This document shows, in pieces, positions 24,026-32,399 of a stretch of DNA of 36,615 bases. The notes beneath the pieces were generated by a model that was not told the origin of the DNA, did no database searches, and was given only the letters and a program-made list of their open reading frames with translations. Source of the DNA: Betaproteobacteria bacterium HGW-Betaproteobacteria-4. Its GTDB lineage: Bacteria > Pseudomonadota > Gammaproteobacteria > Burkholderiales > Rhodocyclaceae. The position numbers and the translations under genes were made by a program. The first letter of the stretch is position 1, and every line of letters begins with the position of its first letter. The stretch lies in contig PHCH01000020.1 in the NCBI GenBank assembly GCA_002840785.1, forward strand, positions 1 to 36,615. The letters are read 5' to 3'.

Positions 24026-25141
24026 ATTTTCCTGGCCACCGGTCTTTCCGAATCCGGCGGCAAGCTGGAAGACAGCTACTGGGAAGCGCAACTCGCCGAC
24101 GTCGTCGACAACCTCCTCAAAAACGGCGCCGAAGACGACATCAATACCGCGCTCGACCGCCTCTTCGAGGCCAATCCGCCGGCCCACGACGAACTCGCCG
24201 ACATGGTCGAATCGCGGGCCGAAACCAACCATTCCCAAGCCCAGGGCGAAGCCTGCGACATCCAGCTCTTCGCCGCCCCCGTTCTTGCCTGGTCGCGCTT
24301 TTCCATCCCGGCCAGCACGCTGCCCAAGAGCACCCTGCAGGCCCTGCACGTCCAGCTCGGCGCCCATGTTTTCGGCGGCGAGGCGCGCGTCGCGCTGGCC
24401 GATTTCCTGTTCAGCCCGGACCAGTTGCCGCGCAGTTTCTGCGACACCTGGCAACTGACCAAACTGCTCGGCGAAGCCGCGCTGGCCGGCAAGCATCTGG
24501 GCATCGACACCGCCGGCATGGCCGAAACCAACCGTTTCCTCTCCGACGTCCGTTACATCGTCGGCGCTATCGCCGTGCCGCGCGGCAAGCCGCTGTTCCG
24601 CTGGAACGAGAAAGACGGCAGCAAGGAAGCGGCGCTCAAGGAATGGATCAAGCAGGGCAGCCCGAATATCGAGCCGCTGCTCACCGGCTGCGCCTGGCAA
24701 CCGCTGCTCCCCGACTCCTACCACGCCGCCTGCCGCAACGCCGACCGCCTGTCGCGCCCCTACTCGGTCAAGGCCTCGGTGGCCTTCCTGCAAAGCATGC
24801 TCGGCCTCATGCCGGCCGACATCCGCGCCGTCGTCGGCCCGTGCTACGACCGCCGCATGGAGGAATACCGCGTCGGCCTCGGCCCGACAACCGGTGACGA
24901 GGTCTATCACGGCATCGTCTGGCCGCTGCTCGGCGCCGAAGACGAAGCGACCGACGCCGCCGGCGAGATCGAAGCCGTGCTGCGCGAAGCCGGCGTCAAG
25001 GACGTGCTCTTCCTCGACCACCACTTCCCGCTCGAATTCTGCGACGACTGCGGCGCCCCGCTCTTCCCCAACCGCGAAGCCGAACTGGTGCACGCCGAAA
25101 TGCCGGAACAACCGGCGGCCAGCTCGCAAGTCCTGCATTGA
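24026..25141 (+). CDS. DUF2863-family protein, N-terminus missing or frameshifted
   Basis: The open frame begins at 24026, directly after an in-frame TGA, and encodes up to 371 residues: LATGLSESGGKLEDSYWEAQ, LADVVDNLLKNGAEDDINTA, then AETNHSQAQGEACDIQLFAA, FLSDVRYIVGAIAVPRGKPLFRW-type segments and a zinc-finger-like FCDDCGAPLFPN near the end. I recall this as the betaproteobacterial DUF2863 family; function unknown. No normal start codon precedes the conserved LATGLSESG. A TTG at 24022 would join it only with a one-base shift, and the first in-frame ATG is at 24203, well inside the conserved region. The 5' end therefore looks damaged or mis-sequenced, like neighbouring yaaA. The stop overlaps the bioA ATG. 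Confidence 0.7.
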   Translation: MFLATGLSESGGKLEDSYWEAQLADVVDNLLKNGAEDDINTALDRLFEANPPAHDELADMVESRAETNHSQAQGEACDIQLFAAPVLAWSRFSIPASTLPKSTLQALHVQLGAHVFGGEARVALADFLFSPDQLPRSFCDTWQLTKLLGEAALAGKHLGIDTAGMAETNRFLSDVRYIVGAIAVPRGKPLFRWNEKDGSKEAALKEWIKQGSPNIEPLLTGCAWQPLLPDSYHAACRNADRLSRPYSVKASVAFLQSMLGLMPADIRAVVGPCYDRRMEEYRVGLGPTTGDEVYHGIVWPLLGAEDEATDAAGEIEAVLREAGVKDVLFLDHHFPLEFCDDCGAPLFPNREAELVHAEMPEQPAASSQVLH

Positions 25142-26493
25142 TGGCCCAGCCGTCGAACGCCGACTGGCTGGCCCGCAGCCAGGCCGCCGTCTGGCACCCG
25201 TGCACGCAGATGCAGCACCACGCGCAGCCCGGCACGCCCGGCCACCTGCCGCTGGTCCCCATCGCCCGCGGCGAGGGCGCCTGGCTCTACGACTTCGACG
25301 GCAAACGCTACCTCGACGGCATCAGTTCGTGGTGGACCAACCTCTTCGGCCACGCCAACCCGCGCATCAACGCCGCGCTGCGCGACCAGCTCGAAACGCT
25401 CGAACACGTCATGCTGGCCGGCTTCACCCACCAGCCGGTGGTCGAGCTGTCCGAGCGGCTAAGCGCCCTGACCGGCGGCGCCCTCGGCCACGCCTTCTAC
25501 GCCTCGGACGGCGCCTCGGCCACCGAGATCGCGCTCAAGATGAGCTTTCACTACTGGCGCAACGTCGGCCGGCCGGAGAAAGCCCGATTTCTCTGCCTGC
25601 AAGGCAGTTACCACGGCGAAACGGTCGGCGCCCTGGCCGTCACCGACGTCGCCATCTTCAAGGATGCCTACGCGCCGCTCGTTCGCGCCGCGACGGTCAC
25701 CCCCTCGCCCGATTTCCGTCAGGCTGAAGCCGGTGAATCGCCGGCCGACGTGGCCCGCCGCGCCGCTGCCGCGCTCGAAGCCAACCTCGAAAAGCACGGC
25801 GAACACATCGCCGCCCTCATCGTCGAACCCCTGGTGCAAGGCGCCGCCGGCATGGCCATGTACGACCCCGAATACCTGCGCCTCGCCCGCCAACTCTGCG
25901 ACCGCTACGAAGTGCACCTGATCTGCGACGAAATCGCCGTCGGCTGCGGCCGCACCGGCACTTTCTTCGCCCACGAACAGGCTGCAATCCGCCCCGATCT
26001 GATGTGCCTGTCGAAAGGCATTTCCGGCGGCTACCTGCCGCTCTCCATCGTCCTCTCCAGCGACACCATCTACGCCGCCTTCCTCGACGACTCAATCGCC
26101 CGCGCCTTCCTCCATTCGCACAGCTACACCGGCAACCCCCTGGCCTGCCGCGCCGCGATTGCCACACTCGACATTTTCCAGTCCGACGACGTTCTCACGG
26201 TCAACCGGAAAAAAGCGCAAAAACTGGAATCCGCCCTCGCCCCGCTGGCCGACCATCCACAGGTAAAACACCTCCGCCAGCGCGGCATGATCGGCGCCTT
26301 CGACGTCCCCACCGACGACCCGCACTTCTCCCGCAAGTTCTACCGCGCCGCGCTGGAACGTGAAGCGCTGATCCGGCCGATCGGCAACACCGTCTACCTG
26401 ATGCCGCCGTACATCGTCAGCGACGAGGAAATCGCGCACCTGAGTCACGCCATCAGCGAATCTCTCGGCGAAACCCTGGGAAAATCCGTGTAA
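25141..26493 (+). CDS. bioA: Adenosylmethionine-8-amino-7-oxononanoate aminotransferase
   Basis: 450 residues; transfers the amino group of SAM to KAPA to give DAPA in biotin synthesis, PLP-dependent, cytoplasmic. Signatures: WHPCTQM near the N-terminus (substrate pocket, BioA-specific), WTNLFGHANPRIN, ASDGASATEIALKMS (phosphate binding), LICDEIAVGCGRTGTFFA (Asp binding the PLP ring nitrogen) and LSKGISGGYLPLS with the Schiff-base Lys292. The ATG at 25141 overlaps the upstream stop (TGATG). The segment LTVNRKKAQKL (about 352-362) is encoded by a dispersed-repeat copy that fits the family without an indel. Normally clustered with the other bio genes, but here separated from bioF by about 4.7 kb of signalling genes. 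Confidence 0.96.
   Translation: MAQPSNADWLARSQAAVWHPCTQMQHHAQPGTPGHLPLVPIARGEGAWLYDFDGKRYLDGISSWWTNLFGHANPRINAALRDQLETLEHVMLAGFTHQPVVELSERLSALTGGALGHAFYASDGASATEIALKMSFHYWRNVGRPEKARFLCLQGSYHGETVGALAVTDVAIFKDAYAPLVRAATVTPSPDFRQAEAGESPADVARRAAAALEANLEKHGEHIAALIVEPLVQGAAGMAMYDPEYLRLARQLCDRYEVHLICDEIAVGCGRTGTFFAHEQAAIRPDLMCLSKGISGGYLPLSIVLSSDTIYAAFLDDSIARAFLHSHSYTGNPLACRAAIATLDIFQSDDVLTVNRKKAQKLESALAPLADHPQVKHLRQRGMIGAFDVPTDDPHFSRKFYRAALEREALIRPIGNTVYLMPPYIVSDEEIAHLSHAISESLGETLGKSV
26194..26229 (+). repeat. Dispersed repeat, copy 6 (in frame inside bioA)
   Basis: CTCACGGTCAACCGG followed by AAAAAAGCGCAAAAACTGGAA. Exact core and A-rich tail; encodes LTVNRKKAQKLE in the same frame as the copies in the hydrogenase gene, bioH and bioC. 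Confidence 0.75.
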
Positions 26494-26667
26494 AACCCGC
26501 CCGGGAAAACCGCTGCGCTCGTCATGCACCAATGGCAAACGCATGCAAAAATTCTTTATCGGGGCAGATATTTTCCGGCGACGCGTTGTCCAACTTGGCA
26601 TAGCGCCATCCCGGCCCCCCTCACCTGTTCGCGGTTAGGAGATGGCCACGCGCGTTGAGGAATCGCC

Positions 26668-27783
26668 ATGGATGCCCCCATCAGTTTGCCGCCTTCAGGT
26701 GCCCCGGATAAACCCACTTGCCCAGTTGCGCCAATGCTTGCCGTTGGTCCGCAACTTGGGGAGGACTCGTTCCGCCGGGTAGTCGAGTGGGCACCAAGCG
26801 CCATGGTCATGATCGACCTCGATGGCATCATGGTTCTGGTCAACGCGCAGACTGAGCGAATGTTTGATTACGGCCGCGATGACCTGATCGGAAAATCGGT
26901 CGAAATCCTCGTTCCCGAACGTTTCCGGCAACACCATCGGGTTTTCCGTACCGGCTATTTCAGCGATCCGCAACCGCGCCCGATGGGTGTCGGTCGTGAT
27001 TTGGCCGGTTGCCGGTCCGATGGCACCGAGTTTCCGATTGAAATCGGCCTCAATCCGATCGCCACCGAAGCCGGCGTCATGGTTCTGGCGTCGATCATCG
27101 ACATCACCGAGCGCCAGCGTGCCCAGCAAGGGCTGGAAGATGCCTTGCGCGAAAAAACCGTGCTGCTCAACGAGGTCCATCATCGGGTCAAGAACAACCT
27201 GCAGGTCATCACCAGCCTCCTCAACCTGCAGGCTGACTTTGCCGCTGATCCGCGCCTGCGGGCGATTCTGGCCGAGAGTTGCGGCCGGGTGAAGGCCATG
27301 GCGCTGACCCACCAGTTACTTTATGAACGGAAAGACTTTTCCCGCCTCGATCTGGGCGATTACCTTGATCGGCTGGTTCAATCGATCCGCTCAAGCTACC
27401 GGGGAACCGGCGACCGCATCAGCCTGCGCATGGTACGGCCGGAGAACGATGTGCAGATCGACCTCGAGCGGGCAGTTCCCTGCGGCCTGCTGGTCAACGA
27501 GCTGGTCACCAATTCGTTCAAGCATGCGTTCACGGGGGAACGTCGGGGCGAAATTGTCATCCAAATAGAGGCGGAGGTGGATGGTTTGATTTGTCTCAGC
27601 GTAGCCGACAACGGCATTGGCTTGCCACCGGATATTGAGCTGGCTGAGGGGTCGTCTCTTGGCTTGCAACTGGTTCAACTTTTCGTCGAGCAACTGCATG
27701 GCACCTTGGCTATTGAACGAGCCGAGGGAACGCGGTTCTCCATGTGTTTTCCGAAAAGCATTGTGACGAAGGAGGTTTCATGA
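26668..27783 (+). CDS. PAS-domain sensor histidine kinase (HisKA_2 type)
   Basis: 371 residues, no membrane segment, so a cytoplasmic sensor. PAS domain about 33-150 (WAPSAMVMIDLDGIMVLVNA, FDYGRDDLIG, DITERQRAQ), then HisKA_2 with LLNEVHHRVKNNLQVITSLL (phospho-accepting H171) and an ATPase domain with GLLVNELVTNSFKHAF, ADNGIGLP and SSLGLQLVQL. Ribosome binding site GAGGA six bases before the ATG. Its stop overlaps the ATG of the next gene (ATGA), forming a cognate kinase-regulator pair. The ligand of the PAS domain is not apparent. The 174-base gap before it holds no recognisable signal. Confidence 0.93.
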   Translation: MDAPISLPPSGAPDKPTCPVAPMLAVGPQLGEDSFRRVVEWAPSAMVMIDLDGIMVLVNAQTERMFDYGRDDLIGKSVEILVPERFRQHHRVFRTGYFSDPQPRPMGVGRDLAGCRSDGTEFPIEIGLNPIATEAGVMVLASIIDITERQRAQQGLEDALREKTVLLNEVHHRVKNNLQVITSLLNLQADFAADPRLRAILAESCGRVKAMALTHQLLYERKDFSRLDLGDYLDRLVQSIRSSYRGTGDRISLRMVRPENDVQIDLERAVPCGLLVNELVTNSFKHAFTGERRGEIVIQIEAEVDGLICLSVADNGIGLPPDIELAEGSSLGLQLVQLFVEQLHGTLAIERAEGTRFSMCFPKSIVTKEVS

Positions 27784-30206
27784 GCGCGCGCTTGCCAATC
27801 AATCTGATGCTTGTCGAAGATGAGCGCATCGTCGCCTTTGACTTGAAGCGCCAGCTCCAGGGCTTTGGCTATAACGTCGAAAGCGTGGTTGCCAGTGGAG
27901 AACAAGCCATCATCCGGGCAGCCGAGAACAAACCCGACCTGGTCCTCATGGATATTCATCTCGAGGGCCACATGGATGGCATCGAAGCCGCCGCGACGAT
28001 TCGTGCCCACCATCAGATTCCCGTCGTCTTCCTGACTGCCTACGCCGAGGACGACACCTTGCGGCGAGCCCTGGAAAGCCGCCCCTTCGGTTATCTAATC
28101 AAACCGTGCGAAGGTCGTGAGCTTCACGCAACGATCCAGATGGCACTAGCTCGCCGGGAAGAGGAAGTGGCAGTCGAACAAAGCGAACAGCGCCTGAAAC
28201 TGGCGCTTGATGCTGCTTCGCTTGGGGTCCTGGAATGGAGCCCGTTGTCGAACCGACTGAAAGGCGATGTATACCTCGGCATGTTGTTTGGCAATCGGCC
28301 GCAACCGCTGGATGAGCCTTGGGAAGCATTCATTGAAAGAGTCTACGAAGCCGACCGTGAACGCGTCAGCAATGCACTAACCACCAAGTTGCCCGGTGGC
28401 AAGGCGGTCAGTGTCGAATTTCGACTCGCCGGCGACGCCCTCCCCATCCGCCGTATGGAAGCTCACGCCAAGGCATATGGCAATGGAGGCGCGGTTCAGC
28501 GCGTCGTTGGAATACTCCAGGATGTAACTCAGCGCCGTCAGGACGAGGCCGTGCTGCGCCAGTCCAGCGTGGTCTTTCACACCACAGCCGAGGCAATCGT
28601 CATTACCGATGCCGGCCGCCGAATCATTGCCGTCAATACCGCCTATACCCGCATTACCGGATACGCTGAAACCGATGTCCTCGGCCAGGATCCGGACATT
28701 CTGCTGCGGGTCAGTCCGGCCTTTAAGCACTATGAAGAAAACTTCCTGTCCGAAGCTGACGGTTTCTGGCAAGGCGAAGTGCGCTGCCACCGTAGTGATG
28801 GCAGCGCATTCCCCGCCTGGCAAAGCGTCAGCGTCGTCCGCGATGTTAGCGGCAGCGTGACTCATTTCGTTACCGCATTTTCCGATGTCACGGCAATTTA
28901 CGATGCCCAGCAAAAGCTCCAGCACCTGGCCCATCACGACCCGCTGACCTGCTTGCCTAACCGCCTGTTATTCGAAGAACGGCTGCAATACGCCATCGAG
29001 CAGGCGATGCGCAACGAACAACGCTGCATCCTGCTCTTTCTCGACCTTGATGGTTTCAAGGTGATTAACGACACCCTCGGCCACGCTATAGGAGACGAAT
29101 TGCTGCGTGTCGTTGGCAAGCGTTTGCGGGATATCCTGCGCAGCAGTGACACGATTGCCCGACTGGGCGGTGACGAGTTCGTGATTCTCGCCGGCAGTTT
29201 CAATCCGAACTACGCCGCACAATTGGCTGAAAAAATTCTGCACCAGTTGCGCCTACCGGTCACCTTACCCGGAGGCCCCCTTTCGATCAGCGGGAGTATC
29301 GGAATAGCCATGTTCCCCGACAACGGGACAGATAGTCAGCAATTGATGCGGGCCGCCGACATGGCCATGTATACCGCCAAGGCCGAGGGACGAAACCGCT
29401 ACCACTTCTACGCGGCAGACATGTCCGAGCGGGCTCATCAGCGGATGAACATCGAGCAGGGGCTGCGTCGCGCCCTGGTTAGCGATGGACTGGTCGTGCA
29501 CTATCAACCGCGCGTCGATCTCGCCAGTCGCCGGATAGTCGGGGTTGAAGCACTGGTCCGCTGGCAGCACCCGGAACGCGGAATCATTTCCCCGGCCGAC
29601 TTCATCGGCATCGCCGAAGAATGTGGAATCATCGAACACTTGGGACGCTGGGTACTGCATCGAGCCTGTACCGAAATGCTCAAGGTTGTTCAGGGAAGAG
29701 CCTGCGCTGAAACCTTCCACGTTTCCGTCAACGTCTCGCCACGACAATTCCTCGGCGCGGATTTTGTCGCGACTGTCCGCGCCGTGCTCAGTGAAACAGG
29801 CTTTCCGGCCAGCGCACTCGAACTCGAAATCACTGAAAGCACGCTGCAGGCAACGGAGCGAAGCTTGTCCATTCTCCACGCCCTGGACGAACTGGGCGTT
29901 CCCGTCAGTATCGATGACTTCGGGACCGGCTATTCGTCGCTGAGCGTCCTGCGCGACCTGCCCATCCAGCGCATCAAGATCGATCGCTCCTTCATCGTCG
30001 ATCTCCCCGCCAGCCAGAATCAGCGGGCCGTCGTTGAAGCCATTGTCGCCCTTAGCAAGGCCATGACCATGCAGATTACGGTCGAAGGCATCGAGCACGC
30101 GGCCCAAGCCACGATCCTGCAGGAACTGGGTTGCCAGGAAGGCCAGGGCTATTTGTTTGCCCGACCGCTTCCCCTCGTCGATTTGCAGAAACTTCTCGAC
30201 AGCTGA
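27780..30206 (+). CDS. Response regulator with PAS domains and GGDEF-EAL output
   Basis: 808 residues from the ATG at 27780, preceded by a near-ideal AAGGAGG; the longer frame inside the kinase gene is rejected. REC domain 1-120 with D58 (LVLMDIHLEG) and K in LIKPCEG. Two PAS-type domains follow (about 135-255, and 260-380 with FHTTAEAIVITDAGRRIIAV). GGDEF is at 463-467 (RLGGDEFVIL) and EAL at 590-592, with YQPRVD, ITEST, IDDFGTGYSSLSVL, KIDRSF and VEGIE. Both catalytic signatures look intact. It is the likely partner of the upstream HisKA_2 kinase and would change c-di-GMP turnover on phosphorylation. Confidence 0.95.
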   Translation: MSARLPINLMLVEDERIVAFDLKRQLQGFGYNVESVVASGEQAIIRAAENKPDLVLMDIHLEGHMDGIEAAATIRAHHQIPVVFLTAYAEDDTLRRALESRPFGYLIKPCEGRELHATIQMALARREEEVAVEQSEQRLKLALDAASLGVLEWSPLSNRLKGDVYLGMLFGNRPQPLDEPWEAFIERVYEADRERVSNALTTKLPGGKAVSVEFRLAGDALPIRRMEAHAKAYGNGGAVQRVVGILQDVTQRRQDEAVLRQSSVVFHTTAEAIVITDAGRRIIAVNTAYTRITGYAETDVLGQDPDILLRVSPAFKHYEENFLSEADGFWQGEVRCHRSDGSAFPAWQSVSVVRDVSGSVTHFVTAFSDVTAIYDAQQKLQHLAHHDPLTCLPNRLLFEERLQYAIEQAMRNEQRCILLFLDLDGFKVINDTLGHAIGDELLRVVGKRLRDILRSSDTIARLGGDEFVILAGSFNPNYAAQLAEKILHQLRLPVTLPGGPLSISGSIGIAMFPDNGTDSQQLMRAADMAMYTAKAEGRNRYHFYAADMSERAHQRMNIEQGLRRALVSDGLVVHYQPRVDLASRRIVGVEALVRWQHPERGIISPADFIGIAEECGIIEHLGRWVLHRACTEMLKVVQGRACAETFHVSVNVSPRQFLGADFVATVRAVLSETGFPASALELEITESTLQATERSLSILHALDELGVPVSIDDFGTGYSSLSVLRDLPIQRIKIDRSFIVDLPASQNQRAVVEAIVALSKAMTMQITVEGIEHAAQATILQELGCQEGQGYLFARPLPLVDLQKLLDS

Positions 30207-30220
30207 CTTCTCGACAGCTG
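30191..30220. repeat. 15-base perfect tandem duplication at the end of the GGDEF-EAL gene
   Basis: ACTTCTCGACAGCTG occurs twice head to tail (30191-30205 and 30206-30220). The stop codon TGA (30204-30206) spans the junction, so the second copy is untranslated. A recent slippage or duplication event. Confidence 0.9.
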
Positions 30221-30528
30221 ATTGGTCACCGGGCCATTTGTTGCCAAGGGCGCCAGGAGCCCTGATCCGGCTCACCGGCCATACCATCCAACTGCGGCCA
30301 CCGTCGCCGATACGCTCGCGGCGGGACCGGTCTGGCGCAGGCCTGCCCGCTCCCGCCACTTCCTGTGTATGCTGATGCAATATAAAGCAGGCCGGAAACA
30401 CCATCGCGAAGACGACGAGCCATCCGATCCGCCCAAACGAGATTCCCACGGTCAACCGGAAATTTGGCCCAAAATTGAAATGACGACAGCCCGTTGGCGC
30501 TGCTCGCCAGAACCATCAGGAGCCCCAA
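30221..30528. other. Gap between the GGDEF-EAL gene and the DUF2971 gene
   Basis: About 310 bases. It contains dispersed-repeat copy 7 (30445-30482). Open frames on both strands run through it but resemble no family and lack ribosome binding sites. One minus-strand frame contains a short hydrophobic stretch (WLVVFAMVFPACFIL), which I do not consider sufficient for a gene. No terminator hairpin with a T-run was found. Confidence 0.5.
30445..30482 (+). repeat. Dispersed repeat, copy 7 (intergenic)
   Basis: CCCACGGTCAACCGG followed by AAATTTGGCCCAAAATTGAA and ATG. Exact core; the preceding CCC and the GGCCxAAAATTGAA tail make it a close relative of copy 2. Confidence 0.8.
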
Positions 30529-31167
30529 TTGGCAGCACCGAATGCCCCCGCCCAACTGCGCCGCTACACCGACCTGCCGGCGCTGCTTCATATCCTGACT
30601 GCCCGGCACATCACGCTGCTCGACCCCAAGACCTGGGACGACAAGAATGACTCACACTTCATGGCCGTCTACAAGGAGCGCAAAAAACTGAAGTCGCTGC
30701 TCGCGCTATGTTTCTCCGAGGCCTCCGAGACCTATCACCACTGGCGAGTCTTCTCGGGCGGCCCGGCCGGGGTTTGCATCGTCTTCGACAAGAATCGGCT
30801 GCTCGAAGACATCGCCCAGGTACCGCATGTTTCCATGGGGAGCATGGACTACCTGACGATGAGCGAAGCACGGCGAAAGGCCTTTAAGGTCGACGAGCTG
30901 CCCTTCGTCAAACGCTATGCCTACAAGCCGGAACGCGAGTTTCGCGCACTCTACGCATCGCCAGTCGAAGAAATATTCTGGCTCGACCTGCCCATCCGCC
31001 TCTCGTCGATCAGCCGGATTTCACTAAGCCCGTGGATGCACACCTCCCTCTCCAAATCGACCGCCAGCACCATTCGCGCCATCAACGGCTGCGAAAAACT
31101 TCGGGTTTCCCGGTCTACGCTGATTTCCAACGAGCAATGGAAGAAGCTCGCAAATAGTGCGTTCTAG
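30529..31167 (+). CDS. DUF2971-family protein
   Basis: 212 residues from a TTG at 30529, preceded by AGGAG at six bases; no ATG fits. The sequence has the DUF2971 layout: LRRYTDLPALLHILTARHIT, LLDPKTWDDKNDSHFM, LLALCFSEASETYHHWRVFS (the CFS...HW signature), GVCIVFDK, KRYAYKPEREFRALYA and the LSPW segment. The family is widespread and often found in mobile or defence-rich regions; its activity is unknown to me. Here it stands alone between the signalling operon and bioF, preceded by a dispersed-repeat copy. Confidence 0.8.
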   Translation: MAAPNAPAQLRRYTDLPALLHILTARHITLLDPKTWDDKNDSHFMAVYKERKKLKSLLALCFSEASETYHHWRVFSGGPAGVCIVFDKNRLLEDIAQVPHVSMGSMDYLTMSEARRKAFKVDELPFVKRYAYKPEREFRALYASPVEEIFWLDLPIRLSSISRISLSPWMHTSLSKSTASTIRAINGCEKLRVSRSTLISNEQWKKLANSAF

Positions 31168-31211
31168 TTCGCCGCCGAGGAAAAGCGCGACATTCACGTG
31201 GGTCTGCGGGA

Positions 31212-31217
31212 AAATAT
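31212..31217 (+). promoter_or_regulatory. -10-like hexamer six bases before bioF
   Basis: AAATAT, then GGCCCC, then ATG at 31224, with no Shine-Dalgarno sequence. The layout parallels TATAAT-CGCCCC-ATG before the PIN-domain gene. Confidence 0.3.
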
Positions 31218-31223
31218 GGCCCC

Positions 31224-32399
31224 ATGACTTCCCGCTCCCTTGAAGACCGCCTCGCCAGCGAACTGGCGGACCTTGAAACCGCCGGCCTGACCCGCCGCCG
31301 TCGTGTACTCGAATCGCCCTGCGGTCGGCTTGCCACGGTCGACGGCAAAAATGTGCTGAATTTCGCCGCCAACGATTACCTCGGACTGGCCGGCAATGCC
31401 GAGATCGCCCGGGCGCTGGCCGATGGCGCGCTGCACTGGGGCGCTGGCGCCGGCGCTTCGCACCTGGTCAGCGGGCACCTGGCGCCGCACGAGGCGCTGG
31501 AAAAGGCTATCGCCGCTTTCACCGGCTTTCCGCGCGCCCTGACCTTCTCGACCGGCTATCTCGCCAACCTCGCCGTGACGCCGACCCTGGCCGGGCGCGG
31601 TGACGCGGTGTTTGCCGACAAGCTCAACCACGCCTCGCTGATCGACGCCATGCAACTTGCCAAGGCCAACGGCGCCGAGGTTCAGCGTTACCCGCACAAC
31701 GATGTCGCGGCGCTCGAAAAGCTGTTGGCCGCCAGCACGGCAGCCCGCAAGGTCATCGTCACCGACGCCGTATTCAGCATGGATGGCGACCTCGCCCCGC
31801 TGCCGCTGATCTTCGCGCTGGCCGAGCGTTACGATGCCTGGCTGGTCATCGACGACGCGCACGGCTTCGGCGTCCTCGGTGCGCACGGCCGAGGCAGCCT
31901 CGCCCACTTCAACCTGCCCGCCTCGCCGCGCATTTTGCTCATGGGCACGCTGGGCAAAGCGGCTGGCGTCGGCGGCGCCTTTGTCGCCGGGTCGGCCACG
32001 GCCATCGAATACCTGCTGCAAAAAGGCCGCAGCTACATTTTCACCACCGCCCAACCGCCGGCCATCGCCTGCGCGCTGAGCAAGAGCCTGCAATTGATCG
32101 AAAACGGCGACGCCCTGCGCGCCAACCTGATGGCCCGCATCGGCCAGTTGCGCGACGGGCTGGCCGGCCTGCCGCTCAAATTGCTGCCCTCGCTGACCGC
32201 CATCCAGCCGCTCATCGTCGGCGAAAACGACGCCGCCGTCGCCCTCGCCAAAGCCTTGTGGGAACGCGGCCTGTGGGTGCCGGCCATTCGCCCGCCGACA
32301 GTGCCGAAAGGCACGGCGCGCCTGCGCATGTCGGTCTCCGCGGCGCACACTGAAGCCGACATCGACCAACTCGTCACCGCCCTCAAGGAACTGGCATGA
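31224..32399 (+). CDS. bioF: 8-amino-7-oxononanoate synthase
   Basis: 391 residues; PLP-dependent condensation of pimeloyl-ACP (or -CoA) with alanine to KAPA. Signatures: NFAANDYLGLAG, GAGASHLVSGHLAPHEALE, DKLNHASLIDAM, VTDAVFSMDGDLAPLP, IDDAHGFGVLGAHGRGS and the PLP lysine in GTLGKAAGVGGAFV (Lys245). First gene of bioF-H-C-D; its stop overlaps the bioH start (ATGA). No clear Shine-Dalgarno sequence precedes it. Confidence 0.97.
   Translation: MTSRSLEDRLASELADLETAGLTRRRRVLESPCGRLATVDGKNVLNFAANDYLGLAGNAEIARALADGALHWGAGAGASHLVSGHLAPHEALEKAIAAFTGFPRALTFSTGYLANLAVTPTLAGRGDAVFADKLNHASLIDAMQLAKANGAEVQRYPHNDVAALEKLLAASTAARKVIVTDAVFSMDGDLAPLPLIFALAERYDAWLVIDDAHGFGVLGAHGRGSLAHFNLPASPRILLMGTLGKAAGVGGAFVAGSATAIEYLLQKGRSYIFTTAQPPAIACALSKSLQLIENGDALRANLMARIGQLRDGLAGLPLKLLPSLTAIQPLIVGENDAAVALAKALWERGLWVPAIRPPTVPKGTARLRMSVSAAHTEADIDQLVTALKELA

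Noticed and set aside
30226..30609. Minus-strand open frames over the 30.2-30.6 kb gap
   Set aside because: No family resemblance or ribosome binding site, and the frames continue antisense into real genes.
31334..31350. Possible further repeat copy in bioF (GCCACGGTCGACGGC)
   Set aside because: The core diverges after ACGGTC and the encoded ATVDGKN fits the ordinary BioF pattern.
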